A stretch of DNA of 64,000 bases. It comes from Nocardioides luteus. Its GTDB lineage: Bacteria; Actinomycetota; Actinomycetes; Propionibacteriales; Nocardioidaceae. The notes under the pieces were generated by a model, which saw only the letters and a list, made by a program, of their open reading frames with translations, searched no databases and was not told the origin of the DNA. The stretch lies in contig NZ_BMRK01000005.1 of assembly GCF_014648595.1 (NCBI RefSeq), positions 1 through 64,000 of the forward strand. The letters run 5' to 3'. The position numbers and the translations under genes are program-made. Shown here piece by piece: positions 8,293 through 16,046 of the stretch (positions within the stretch are counted from its first letter, which is position 1; each line of letters begins with the position of its first letter).

Positions 8293-8729
8293 TGCAGCGA
8301 CCCCAGCGCGTGAACGAGCGGAGCGAGCTCGGGGATCTCTGCGGCCTCGTCCAGCGCCGTACGCAGGACCTCGTCGTGCAGCGGCCGGGCCTTCTTCAGC
8401 AGCTCCCGGCCGGCCGGGGTGAGCTCGGTGTAGATCCCGCGCCGGTCGTCGTCGCACAGGATCCGGGTGAGGAGGTTGCGCTTCTCCAGGCGGGTGACCA
8501 GGCGTGTGGTGGCCGAGGACGAGAGCGCGGCCGCACGTGCCAGCTGCTGCATGCGCATGTGCCACCCGTCCTGGCGGCTGAGCGCGTCGAGCACCGTGAA
8601 CTCGACGACCGACAGCCCGTGCTCGCGCTGCAGCGCCTTCTCGAGCGCGGTCTCGATCAGGCCGTGCACCGCGGCCAGCGTGCGCCATCCCTGAGCGCGG
8701 ATCTCGACGGCGTCGTCTGCGATTCCCAT
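8283..8729 (-). CDS. MarR family regulator
   Basis: 148 residues. The ATG at 8729 was chosen because a strong AAGGAGGA Shine-Dalgarno lies directly upstream; a longer ORF from 8813 runs through the operator region. The winged helix is visible: LSVVEFTVLDALSRQDGWHMRMQQLARAAALSSSATTRL (helix-turn-helix, positions given about 45-83) and the wing LLTRILCDDDRRGIYTELT. It is divergent from an MFS exporter gene, with inverted repeats between them, so it probably represses the exporter and itself and is relieved by a small effector molecule. Confidence 0.85.
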   Translation of the reverse strand: MGIADDAVEIRAQGWRTLAAVHGLIETALEKALQREHGLSVVEFTVLDALSRQDGWHMRMQQLARAAALSSSATTRLVTRLEKRNLLTRILCDDDRRGIYTELTPAGRELLKKARPLHDEVLRTALDEAAEIPELAPLVHALGSLQPA

Positions 8730-8772
8730 GGGTCCTCCTTCGTGGACGTCTCCAGCATACCTGATTTGCGCG

Positions 8773-8826
8773 GATAGTGCGCGTGTGCAACTATCAATAC
8801 GAAGCGTGTGCAACTAATGCACACGC
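8773..8826. promoter_or_regulatory. MarR operator region
   Basis: GCGTGTGCA (8804-8812) and TGCACACGC (8818-8826) are a perfect 9-bp inverted repeat. The half-site plus flank GCGTGTGCAACTA also occurs at 8781-8793. GATAGT (8773-8778) and ACTATC (8790-8795) form an outer inverted pair. The whole block lies between the divergent MarR (8729) and MFS (8870) starts, consistent with two regulator sites. Confidence 0.6.
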
Positions 8827-8869
8827 GGACTATCGACAGACGCAACCCGTCCATGTTCAGGAGTCATCC

Positions 8870-10051
8870 ATGCCCGTCGCACTGCTAGCCCTCGCGATCG
8901 GAGGGTTCGGCATCGGCCTCACCGAGTTCGTCATCATGGGCCTGCTGCCCGAGGTCTCCACCGACTTCGGGGTCAGCGAGACCACCGCCGGCTACCTCAT
9001 CTCCGGTTACGCCCTCAGCGTCGCGATCGGCGCCGTCGGCCTCACCCTCCTGCTCACCCGGGTGCCCCGCAAGGCCGCCCTGCTCGGCCTGATGGTGCTG
9101 TTCATCCTCGGCAACCTGATCTCCGCGGTCTCGCCCGACTACGCCACGATGATGGTCGGCCGGATCGTCGCCGCGCTGTGCCACGGCGCCTTCTTCGGCA
9201 TCGGCTCCGTCGTCGCTGCTCAGCTGGTCGCCCCGCACCGCAAGGCCAGCGCGATCGCCTTCATGTTCGGCGGCCTCACCCTGGCCAACGTCCTCGGCGT
9301 GCCGCTCGGCACCCTGCTCGGCCAGGCCGCCGGCTGGCGCTCGACCTTCTGGGCGATCACCGTCATCGGCATCATCGCCTTCGTCGGCATCGCGCTCCTC
9401 GTCCCGGCCCACACGGGCCGCAGCGAGGAGACCACTCCGGCCGTACGCTCCGAGCTGGCCGCCTTCAGGTCCCCGCAGGTGTGGCTCTCGATCGCCATCA
9501 CCGTGCTCGGCTACGGCGGCATGTTCGGTGGCTTCACCTACATCGCCTTCACGCTCACCGAGGTCAGTGGCTTCTCGGCCGGAGCGGTGCCGCTGCTGCT
9601 CGTCCTCTTCGGTGTCGGCCTCTTCTTCGGCAACATCTTCGGCGGCCGCGCGGCCGACCGCGACCTGGTGCGCACCCTCGGCGTGCTCCTGGTCGCGCTC
9701 ACCGTCGTCCTCGCCGTCTTCGCCCTGGTCGCCACCAGCCAGGTGCTGACCGTCGTCGCGCTCGTCCTGATGGGCGCGGTCGGCTTCGGCACCGTGCCCG
9801 CGCTGCAGATGCGCGTGATGGGCTACGCCGACCGGGCTCCCACCCTCGCCTCGGGCGCCAACATCGCCGCCTTCAACGTCGGCAACGCGCTCGGCGCCTG
9901 GATCGGCGGCCTCGCCCTCGCCGCCGGGCTCGGCTACACCTCGCCGCTGTGGGCCGGCGCCGCGGTCACCGCCGTCGGTGTCCTGGTCCTGCTGGTCGCC
10001 GTCCGTGCGCCCGGGGGAGAGCGGCGTACGTCCGTGCCTGTCCCTGCCTGA
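8870..10051 (+). CDS. MFS drug-efflux type transporter (AraJ-like)
   Basis: 393 residues from ATG 8870, with AGGAG seven bases upstream. Twelve hydrophobic helices are apparent. The first begins at once (LLALAIGGFGIGLTEFVIMGLLPEV), which is the hallmark of the AraJ/YdhP/SotB subgroup of 12-helix H+ antiporters. The cytoplasmic loop 2-3 is LLTRVPRKAALLGL. Such carriers export sugars or drugs. The adjacent divergent MarR regulator and paired operators suggest induction by the exported compound. A hairpin covers the stop codon. Confidence 0.87.
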   Translation: MPVALLALAIGGFGIGLTEFVIMGLLPEVSTDFGVSETTAGYLISGYALSVAIGAVGLTLLLTRVPRKAALLGLMVLFILGNLISAVSPDYATMMVGRIVAALCHGAFFGIGSVVAAQLVAPHRKASAIAFMFGGLTLANVLGVPLGTLLGQAAGWRSTFWAITVIGIIAFVGIALLVPAHTGRSEETTPAVRSELAAFRSPQVWLSIAITVLGYGGMFGGFTYIAFTLTEVSGFSAGAVPLLLVLFGVGLFFGNIFGGRAADRDLVRTLGVLLVALTVVLAVFALVATSQVLTVVALVLMGAVGFGTVPALQMRVMGYADRAPTLASGANIAAFNVGNALGAWIGGLALAAGLGYTSPLWAGAAVTAVGVLVLLVAVRAPGGERRTSVPVPA

Positions 10052-10064
10052 CCTCCTGGTCAGG
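10047..10064 (+). terminator. Hairpin terminator after MFS gene
   Basis: CCTGACC, TCCT loop, GGTCAGG: a perfect 7-bp stem that includes the stop codon of the transporter and is followed by TGTTAT. Confidence 0.55.
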
Positions 10065-10126
10065 TGTTATCGATCGGTGACCGGCCCAGACGTGGTCTCC
10101 GTCCCGGTTCGGGGCATGCTTGGCTC

Positions 10127-10513
10127 ATGCGACTGACGGAGCACGAGCTCACCGTGGCCCTGACCGGGACGGCGAAGACGGTCCTCGCCTCGGGCCGGAA
10201 GTTCCGCAAGGGCGGCGGTGACATCGACAAGGTGTGGGACGAGACCGACCGGTTCCAGCGGTTCAAGATCCTGGACAGCATCGGCACCCAGATCTTCCCG
10301 GTGCTCACCGACCTCCCCGACGTCGATGTCCCGGTCGGCGGCCGGCCGAGCTTCTCCGAGGACGAGATCCGCGAGTCCGTCGAGCGCAACATCGGCGACG
10401 ACGTCGGCAAGCTGCGCCGAGCGGTCACCGTCAAGGCGCGCGTCGCGCTCGTCCAGGCCGCCCTCGCCCACCTGCCTCCCCGGGCCGAGGGCGACCTGCG
10501 TCTGGACGGCTGA
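10127..10513 (+). CDS. Conserved-looking hypothetical protein
   Basis: 128 residues from ATG 10127; the frame continues upstream to 10064 but over the terminator. Soluble, charged, no signal peptide or membrane segment. Central ETDRFQRFKILDSIGTQIFPVLTDLPDVDVP and a helical C-terminal half with ERNIGDDVGKLRRAVTVKARVALVQAAL. I do not recognise a family. Codon use matches its neighbours, so it is probably a real gene. It is convergent with the DoxX-like gene. Confidence 0.6.
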   Translation: MRLTEHELTVALTGTAKTVLASGRKFRKGGGDIDKVWDETDRFQRFKILDSIGTQIFPVLTDLPDVDVPVGGRPSFSEDEIRESVERNIGDDVGKLRRAVTVKARVALVQAALAHLPPRAEGDLRLDG

Positions 10514-10529
10514 GCGCGCCGCCGGTCGA

Positions 10530-10958
10530 TCAGGCTGCGTGCCGTTCGCGTCGTACGCGGCCGAAGGCGAGCGCCGCGAGAGCGAGTGCGCCGACCAGCA
10601 GTCCGAAGTCGCGGAGGGCCACGTCGTAGTAGGCGCCCATCGAGACCAGGTTGACGATGATCCCGGCCAGCCAGGCGGCGACCAGCAGTGCGCCGTACCG
10701 TGGAGTGATCGCGACGACGATGCCGGCCACGATCTCGATGACGCCGACCGCCAGCATCGCCTGGTGTGCGGTGCCGGGCACGATGTCGTCGATCCAGGGC
10801 GCGAGGTAGCGGTCCCACTCGGTCAGCACCTCGGCGAACTTGTCGAGCCCGAAAGCGATCGGGGCGATGACGAAGACCGTGCGGAGCAGGAAGAACGCAC
10901 GGTCGCTGCCGGTGGTCGCGGGGGCCTTCACGGAGGTCTGTGTGGTGTCGGTGGTCAT
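10530..10958 (-). CDS. DoxX-like small membrane protein
   Basis: 142 residues with four predicted helices: RAFFLLRTVFVIAPIAFGLDKF, then AMLAVGVIEIVAGIVVAI, ALLVAAWLAGIIVNLV and DFGLLVGALALAALAF. FGLDKF and the helix lengths resemble DoxX/DoxD-type quinone-linked membrane proteins. A purine-rich AAAGGGA precedes the start. Function of this subgroup is not established; some members act in thiol or sulfur-linked redox complexes. Divergent from the small gene at 11098. Confidence 0.7.
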   Translation of the reverse strand: MTTDTTQTSVKAPATTGSDRAFFLLRTVFVIAPIAFGLDKFAEVLTEWDRYLAPWIDDIVPGTAHQAMLAVGVIEIVAGIVVAITPRYGALLVAAWLAGIIVNLVSMGAYYDVALRDFGLLVGALALAALAFGRVRRERHAA

Positions 10959-11040
10959 GAGCGTGTCCCTTTCGAAAGGTGAGTGGCGGCGTCCTTGGGC
11001 CGGTGCCGTCACTGCGTGGGTGTCGTCGACCCGCTCGGGC

Positions 11041-11067
11041 CTTACCGCCGCTGACGAGGTCGGTAAG
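11041..11067. promoter_or_regulatory. Inverted repeat in divergent promoter region
   Basis: CTTACCG (11041-11047) and CGGTAAG (11061-11067) are a perfect 7-bp inverted pair 13 bases apart. They lie between the DoxX-like gene (start 10958) and the sigma-factor operon (start 11098), a position that fits an operator or a symmetric promoter element. Confidence 0.4.
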
Positions 11068-11097
11068 AACCCCGTGCCGGGGTGACACCAACCAGTC

Positions 11098-11328
11098 ATG
11101 AAGGTGCACCAGCGAGACCACGACGCGCTGCGTACGCGGCAGAGCCACGAGGAGGCGGCGGCGTGGCGACGCCGGAGCCTCCTCGAGGCCGGCTTCCCGG
11201 CCGACCTGGCTGCCGGGCTGGCCGAGGACGTACGTCTCGATCTGCATGCCGTGCTGCAGCTGGTCGACCGCGGCTGTCCGCCGGCGCTGGCGATCCGGAT
11301 CGTGGAGCCTGTCGGGGTGAGATCATGA
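11098..11328 (+). CDS. Small hypothetical protein leading the sigma-factor operon
   Basis: 76 residues, highly charged N-terminus (MKVHQRDHDALRTRQSHEE) and a helical body with LLEAGFPADLAAGLA and LVDRGCPPALAIRIV. No membrane segment and no known domain recognised. It overlaps the sigma-factor start by ATGA, so it is translated from the same message. It could be a regulator or stabiliser of the sigma factor. Its codon use looks native. Confidence 0.65.
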   Translation: MKVHQRDHDALRTRQSHEEAAAWRRRSLLEAGFPADLAAGLAEDVRLDLHAVLQLVDRGCPPALAIRIVEPVGVRS

Positions 11329-11975
11329 GTCTCGTGCAGGGTGGCATGGCTGAGATCGGCACCCCTTCGGACGAGCCCTGGGTGCGCGACCTGACCGACC
11401 CCGGGCCGCCGGGGCACCTCGCCCAGCGCAGCCTCCACGACCTGCTGCTGCGGGCCACCCGCCACCAGGTGTGGCGGCTGCGCAGCCAGCTGCCGGGTGC
11501 CGGTCCGGCTGACCTCGAGGACCTGGCCCAGGAGGCTGCAGACGACGCGTTGGTGGCGGTGCTCGGCAGGCTGGCCACCTTCGAGAGCCGGAGTCGGTTC
11601 AGCACCTGGGTCTACAAGTTCGGCGTCCTGCATGCCGGGGTCGCAGTCCGACGGCAGGCGTGGCGCCATCGTGAGGTCACGCTGTCGGACACGTTCGACG
11701 TCACCGACGACAGTCCCGCGCCCGAGGGCCTGGTGCAGGCCGGTGACCTCTCGCGCGCGGTTCACGCTGCGATCGACAGCGTGCTGACACCCCATCAGCG
11801 GCGGGTCACGCTGGCGCTGCTGGTGGACCAGGTGCCGATCGACGTGCTCGCCGAACGTCTCAACACCAACCGAAACGCGCTGTACAAGACCCTCCACGAC
11901 GCTCGCGCCCGGCTGCGGGCGTCGTTGCAGGCCACCGGCCATCTCGATGAGTCGTCACCGCGGAGCGCGCCATGA
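11325..11975 (+). CDS. RNA polymerase ECF-type sigma factor
   Basis: 216 residues starting in the ATGA overlap. Sigma region 2 is visible as DLEDLAQEAADDALVAVLGRLATFESRSRFSTWVYKFG (residues about 64-101), with the DLxQEA core-binding and FSTWVYKFGV -10 recognition features. After a linker, region 4 follows: AIDSVLTPHQRRVTLALLV, PIDVLAERLNTNRNALYKTLHDARARLRASL. The 4-base overlap with a Zn-finger gene downstream (start 11972) marks a sigma/anti-sigma pair. The stimulus is unknown. Confidence 0.87.
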   Translation: MSLVQGGMAEIGTPSDEPWVRDLTDPGPPGHLAQRSLHDLLLRATRHQVWRLRSQLPGAGPADLEDLAQEAADDALVAVLGRLATFESRSRFSTWVYKFGVLHAGVAVRRQAWRHREVTLSDTFDVTDDSPAPEGLVQAGDLSRAVHAAIDSVLTPHQRRVTLALLVDQVPIDVLAERLNTNRNALYKTLHDARARLRASLQATGHLDESSPRSAP

Positions 11976-12196
11976 ACCACCGACACCGTCCGCTGTCCGC
12001 CGCCGCTGTCGACGGGCTGCTGCTCGACACCAGCCCCTACCTCTCCTGCGACGACTGCTTCGATCGGCTCGACACCTACGTCGAGCAGATCCTGGCGGAC
12101 CCGTCCCGCGTGGATGTCGCGATGCAGGTGCACCTGAAGGGGTGTGGAGCCTGCGCCGAGGAGGCCGAGGCGCTGCTGGATCTGCTCACGTCGTGA
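11972..12196 (+). CDS. Small soluble zinc-binding anti-sigma factor (putative)
   Basis: 74 residues. It begins with a helical part and LSCDDCFDRLDTYVEQIL, and the C-terminal half has HLKGCGACAEE, the His-x3-Cys-x2-Cys signature of ZAS (zinc-binding anti-sigma) domains. A further Cys pair (CDDC) is unusual. There is no transmembrane helix, so it would act in the cytoplasm like RsrA-type redox-sensitive anti-sigma factors. Translational coupling to the sigma gene supports the role; redox sensing is inferred from the cysteines. Confidence 0.7.
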   Translation: MNHRHRPLSAAAVDGLLLDTSPYLSCDDCFDRLDTYVEQILADPSRVDVAMQVHLKGCGACAEEAEALLDLLTS

Positions 12197-12208
12197 GCCG
12201 CCGTCTGC

Positions 12209-12664
12209 TCAGGGGCGGGCGGTCGAGTTGGCCGCAACGTTGTCGCTGAGGTGCTCCAGCGAATCCTTGAGGGTGCTGAACTCCTCGGACTGCAGCGCCA
12301 TCACGTCGGCGATGGTGTCGGGCACCCCGGCCGCGCGGGTGCGGAGCTCACGGCCGGCGTCGGTCAGCTGCAGCCGGATGCTGCGCTGGTCCTCGGGGCG
12401 CTTCTCGCGGGTGACCAGCCCGGCAGCCTCCAGGCGCTTCACCAGCGGGGTGACGGTGCCGTAGTCGAGACCGAGCTGCTCACCGAGCTCGCCGGTGGTG
12501 ATCGGGGCGCGCTCCCACAGCACCAGCATCGCGACGTACTGGGAGTAGGTGAGCCCCAGGGAGTCGAGGATCGGTCGGTAGGCCGCGGTCACGAGCCGCT
12601 GCGCGGTGTAGAGCGAGAAGCACAGCTGCTCGCTCAGCTCGAGGCTGTGGCGAGGTTCCGTCAT
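12209..12664 (-). CDS. OhrR-like MarR-family organic peroxide sensor
   Basis: 151 residues with close similarity in pattern to OhrR. The reactive N-terminal Cys falls at residue 15 (EQLCFSLYTA), and the two tyrosines that hydrogen-bond to it in Bacillus OhrR are at Tyr29 and Tyr40, the same numbers. The winged helix covers TTGELGEQLGLDYGTVTPLVKRLEAAG and the wing REKRPEDQRSIRLQ. In the family, oxidation of Cys15 by organic hydroperoxides releases DNA. It is divergent from an esterase gene, with three palindromic operators between, so it likely represses both. Confidence 0.85.
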   Translation of the reverse strand: MTEPRHSLELSEQLCFSLYTAQRLVTAAYRPILDSLGLTYSQYVAMLVLWERAPITTGELGEQLGLDYGTVTPLVKRLEAAGLVTREKRPEDQRSIRLQLTDAGRELRTRAAGVPDTIADVMALQSEEFSTLKDSLEHLSDNVAANSTARP

Positions 12665-12677
12665 GTCTCCAGCCTAC

Positions 12678-12754
12678 AACCTTGCGCGCAATCTTTTTTT
12701 CCGAGAAACCTTGCGCGCAAGGTAAGTCCGGCGTAGATTCCTTGTGCGCAAGGT
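12678..12754. promoter_or_regulatory. Three OhrR-type palindromic operators
   Basis: The perfect 16-bp palindrome ACCTTGCGCGCAAGGT lies at 12708-12723. A degenerate copy AACCTTGCGCGCAATC is at 12678-12693, next to the regulator start. A third, CCTTGTGCGCAAGG, is at 12740-12753, upstream of the esterase. Centres are about 30 bases apart (three helical turns), which would let dimers bind the same face. Confidence 0.75.
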
Positions 12755-12787
12755 AATTCGCCTTCGACTCACCTCTAGGAGAACGAC

Positions 12788-13738
12788 ATGTCCAAGCCAG
12801 TGCTGGAGCAGGCCGCCGCAGACTTCGCTGCCGCCACCGCCAACCCGCCCTACCTCTTCGACCTCGGCCCGGTCGAGGGTCGCAAAGCAGTCGACCAGGT
12901 GCAGTCCGGTGACGGAGTCGCCAGGCCGGAGATCGATGAGGAATGGGTGACCGTCGAGGGCGGCCCGACCGGCGAGGTGAAGGTCCGGATCGTCCGGCCC
13001 GCCGGCGTCTCCGGTGACCTGCCCGTTCTGATCTACATCCACGGTGCCGGCTGGGTGTTCGGCAACGCCGCTACGCACGACCGGCTGGTCCGCGAGCTCG
13101 CCGTCGGGGCGGGCGCGGCCGTCGTCTTCCCGGAGTACGTCCTCTCGCCCGAGGCGAGGTACCCGGTCGCGATCGAGCAGAACTTCGCAGCGGCCGGGTG
13201 GGTCGTCGCGCACGGCGCCGAGAAGGGCCTCGACGCCTCACGCATCGCGGTCGCGGGCGACTCCGTGGGCGGCAACATGGCCGCGGCGCTCACCCTGATG
13301 GCCAAGGAGCGTGGCGGGATCGACCTGCGGCAGCAGGTGCTCTTCTACCCGGTCACCGACGCCGCCTTCGAGACCGAGTCCTACCACCAGTTCGCCGAGG
13401 GCTACTTCCTGCGCCGGGACGGCATGCAGTGGTTCTGGGACCAGTACACGACCGACGCGGCCGAGCGTGCCCAGATCACCGCGTCCCCGCTCCGGGCGAC
13501 CACCGAGCAACTCGCCGACCTGCCGCCTGCTCTGGTGATCACGGCGGAGGCCGACGTGCTGCGGGACGAGGGGGAGGCGTACGCCGCGAAGCTACGCGAC
13601 GCGGGGGTGCCGACCACTCAGGTGCGCATCGGTGGGGTCATCCACGACTTCGTGATGCTGGACGCGCTGCGGGAGACCGAGGGCGCGAAGGCTGCGATGA
13701 CGCTGGCGATCGAGACCCTGAAGGCCGCGCTCGCCTGA
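12788..13738 (+). CDS. HSL-family alpha/beta hydrolase (esterase/lipase)
   Basis: 316 residues, ATG with AGGAG ahead. Hormone-sensitive-lipase family marks: oxyanion motif H85-G-A-G-W, nucleophile elbow GDSVGG with Ser159, Asp256 in EADVLRDEGE and His286 in GVIHDFVM, the full triad in expected order. No signal peptide, so cytoplasmic. These enzymes cleave short acyl esters. Control by a divergent OhrR-like repressor implies induction by organic hydroperoxides, suggesting a role in clearing peroxidised lipid or ester products in place of the usual Ohr peroxidase. Confidence 0.87.
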   Translation: MSKPVLEQAAADFAAATANPPYLFDLGPVEGRKAVDQVQSGDGVARPEIDEEWVTVEGGPTGEVKVRIVRPAGVSGDLPVLIYIHGAGWVFGNAATHDRLVRELAVGAGAAVVFPEYVLSPEARYPVAIEQNFAAAGWVVAHGAEKGLDASRIAVAGDSVGGNMAAALTLMAKERGGIDLRQQVLFYPVTDAAFETESYHQFAEGYFLRRDGMQWFWDQYTTDAAERAQITASPLRATTEQLADLPPALVITAEADVLRDEGEAYAAKLRDAGVPTTQVRIGGVIHDFVMLDALRETEGAKAAMTLAIETLKAALA

Positions 13739-13740
13739 CC

Positions 13741-14082
13741 GCTCGCGCGGCGTCCGTACGCACCATCGCGATGCCGAGGACGAGCGCGCCGGGCACGATC
13801 ACGAGCGGTGGCACCGGATCGGTGAACCCGCCGGCGACCAGCCCGGCCGTGCTCAGGGCGCCCAGCACCAGGCAGACCACCGTCGTCGTGCGTCCTGCGC
13901 GAGGTGCGATGCCGGGCGTTGCACGCGGCCTCGGCCATCAGCGCCACCGCGACGAGCGCGAGCAGCGACAGCGCCGTCACCACCGGCAGCGTGAGCGGAC
14001 CGAAGTCCTCGACGAGGACCGGTAGATCGTCCGGGTCGGCGAAGAGACCGAGGCCAAGTGGCGCTATCGCACCTGGTGGCAC
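13741..14082 (-). pseudogene. Possible frameshifted small membrane-protein gene
   Basis: The 395 bases between the esterase stop and the TetR gene hold no intact gene. On the minus strand two adjoining frames read like one membrane protein: from 14082, MPPGAIAPLGLGLFADPDD and a helix LTLPVVTALSLLALVAVALMAE; then, after a frame change near 13905, IAPRAGRTTTVVCLVLGALS and a helix around PPLVIVPGALVLGIAMVR. The second frame has no stop before the esterase coding region. This suggests a decayed or mis-sequenced three-helix protein; no family is recognised. Confidence 0.35.
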
Positions 14083-14133
14083 CTCGCCACGACGCCCGGG
14101 CCGAGTCCCGCCTGAGGCGGGCGGTCTGTCGGC

Positions 14134-14607
14134 TCAGTCGCGCAAGAGGGCGGCGATGGCCTGGCCCACCTTGGCCGGGTCGGCCCGCTCGCCGGTGATC
14201 ATGTCGGTGTAGAGAAACGTCTCCACGACCCGTACCAGGAGATACGCCATGTCCGGCGGGTCCATGGGCAACGTCGCCGCGTCCAGGTGTTCTTCGAGCA
14301 ACTCTTGCATCGCGGTCGTCATCCGGCCTTGCAGGGAGCCGGCGCGAGTTGTGAGCACCCGTAGGGCGCGCTCCGGCTCGCGTTGCAGAAACGTCGCGAA
14401 GTAGTCGGTGGCCAGCAATGTCGCGGTGAAGCTCTCCAGTGCGCCTGCCAACTTCGCGCCGCCCTTCCCTGAGGCTGTTGCCACTGCGTCACGCAGTGTC
14501 GGCTCGGCGAGCGACCACAGCACCTCGGTCAGCAACTCGTCCCGACCGCCGACCCAGCGGAACAGTGTCGCCCTGCTCACCCCGATTTCGGTGGCAAGGT
14601 CCTGCAT
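14134..14607 (-). CDS. TetR family regulator (N-terminus uncertain)
   Basis: 157 residues from the only in-frame ATG (14607). That start removes the first helix of the DNA-binding domain: MQDLATEIGVSRATLFRWVGGRDELL is the helix-turn-helix core. Upstream, the same frame is open to 14772 and encodes TAFKTARHWFQAGRRIE, the expected preceding helix, yet contains no ATG, GTG or TTG. An ATG at 14765 is one base out of frame. So the gene uses a non-standard start, or has a frameshift near 14735. The C-terminal part (YLLVRVVETFLYTDMITG) resembles QsdR-type TetR proteins. Confidence 0.7.
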   Translation of the reverse strand: MQDLATEIGVSRATLFRWVGGRDELLTEVLWSLAEPTLRDAVATASGKGGAKLAGALESFTATLLATDYFATFLQREPERALRVLTTRAGSLQGRMTTAMQELLEEHLDAATLPMDPPDMAYLLVRVVETFLYTDMITGERADPAKVGQAIAALLRD

Positions 14608-14772
14608 CTCGATGCGCCGACCCGCCTGGAACCAGTGGCGCGCGGTCTTGAAGGCGGTCAGCGGCTCGGGCCGGCCCTTCGGGCTGGAGAGCTGCCGGGC
14701 CAGCGGCGTCTGGCTGATGAGGGCCTCCTCGTACTGATCTGCGGCAGATCGATCACCCGTCGCATCGATGAA

Positions 14773-14968
14773 TCAGCCTAACAGTGCGTCTCGACTCTCG
14801 GAAGGAAAGTGCGACGTATTGAGATCATGACTCGGACTGAGACGAAACCAAGAAGCGTTGCATTTGTGATTCGATCGGAGTAGACAGTGCAGTCAAGCGA
14901 GTGCGGTCGCGCTCGCATCTCGGACGGCGATGAGGTGTCACGCCCCTCGCCCTCAAGACAGGAGAAGC
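14773..14968. other. Intergenic region between TetR and lipase genes
   Basis: About 190 bases, lower in GC than the genes around it (for example GAAACCAAGAAGCGTTGCATTTGTG split over 14842-14866). It must contain the divergent promoters. I see no convincing operator palindrome. Confidence 0.4.
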
Positions 14969-16036
14969 ATGGTGAGTGGGAAAAGAGGGTCATCGCTGAT
15001 CGCGTCGATCGCATCCGTCCTGGCCGTGATGCTAAGCGCGCCGGTGATGTCGAGCAGCCCCGCCGCGGCAGCCGAAGGTGGGGCGAAGCCGGCGGTCGGT
15101 CGAGACTTCGCCCCGGTCGACCAGCCCGGTCCTCGGCTCTCGGTGCCGGCGCGGGCCTTGGCGAAGAGTCTGATCTGCTCCGGGGACGTCGAGAAGTCCC
15201 GTCGCAACGTCGTGCTCCTCGTGCACGGCACCACGATGACGCCGGGCGAGAACTTCGAGTGGAACTGGGGCCGGGCGCTGACGCAGCTCGACCGCGCGTA
15301 CTGCATGGTGGCGATGCCCAACCGGGCGATGAGCGATGCCCAGGTCTCGGCTGAGTACGTCGTGCACGCGATCCGACACATCCATCAGATGAGCGGCCGC
15401 CAGGTCGATGTCCTCGGGCACAGTCAGGGCGGTCTGGTGCCACGCTTCGCTCTGCGGTTCTGGCCCGACATCCGGGCCATGGTCGACGACTACGTCGGTT
15501 TCGGGGCGACCAACCATGGCTCGTACATGGTCAACGCCCTGTGCCCGCCGGTGGTCGGCTGCTCGCCGTCGCTGTGGCAGCAGACGGCTGACTCCGCCTT
15601 CACGCGAGCGACCAACTCGCGACAGGAGACCTTCGCAGGCATCTCCTACACCAACGTCTACACCCGCACCGACGAGTTCGTACGTCCCGCGCTCGACGAC
15701 ACGGGCACCAGTTCGCTGCACACCGGCGACGGCCGGATCACCAACGTGGCGATCCAGGACGTCTGCCCGCTCGACGTCGCTTCCGAGCACATCGCGGTCG
15801 GCTCCTACGACCCGGTGGGTTACGCGCTGGCGATGGACGCCCTCGAGCACGACGGTCCCGCGGATCCGGACAGGATCGCGCGGTCGGTCTGCACCGAGCT
15901 GTTCATGCCCGGTGTCGAGTCGCTGCAGTTCGCCACCGAGTACGTGAACTCGATGACCGCCATCGCCAAGGAGCTCGTGCTGCACGACCGCGTCCCGAGG
16001 GAGCCCGATCTCAAGGCGTACGTCTACGCCCGCTGA
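14969..16036 (+). CDS. Secreted triacylglycerol lipase (alpha/beta hydrolase)
   Basis: 355 residues from ATG 14969, with GGAGA ahead. N-terminal signal: basic VSGKRG, hydrophobic core, cleavage likely after SSPAAAA about residue 34. NVVLLVHGTTM provides the oxyanion region, and VLGHSQGGLVPR holds the nucleophile Ser152. The sequence WNWGRAL and GHSQGG resemble CALB-like/LipA actinobacterial lipases. Six Cys residues could form disulfides outside the cell. A late His (EHIAVGSYDP) may complete the triad. Adjacent divergent TetR might regulate it. Confidence 0.85.
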   Translation: MVSGKRGSSLIASIASVLAVMLSAPVMSSSPAAAAEGGAKPAVGRDFAPVDQPGPRLSVPARALAKSLICSGDVEKSRRNVVLLVHGTTMTPGENFEWNWGRALTQLDRAYCMVAMPNRAMSDAQVSAEYVVHAIRHIHQMSGRQVDVLGHSQGGLVPRFALRFWPDIRAMVDDYVGFGATNHGSYMVNALCPPVVGCSPSLWQQTADSAFTRATNSRQETFAGISYTNVYTRTDEFVRPALDDTGTSSLHTGDGRITNVAIQDVCPLDVASEHIAVGSYDPVGYALAMDALEHDGPADPDRIARSVCTELFMPGVESLQFATEYVNSMTAIAKELVLHDRVPREPDLKAYVYAR

Positions 16037-16046
16037 GCACGGTCCG

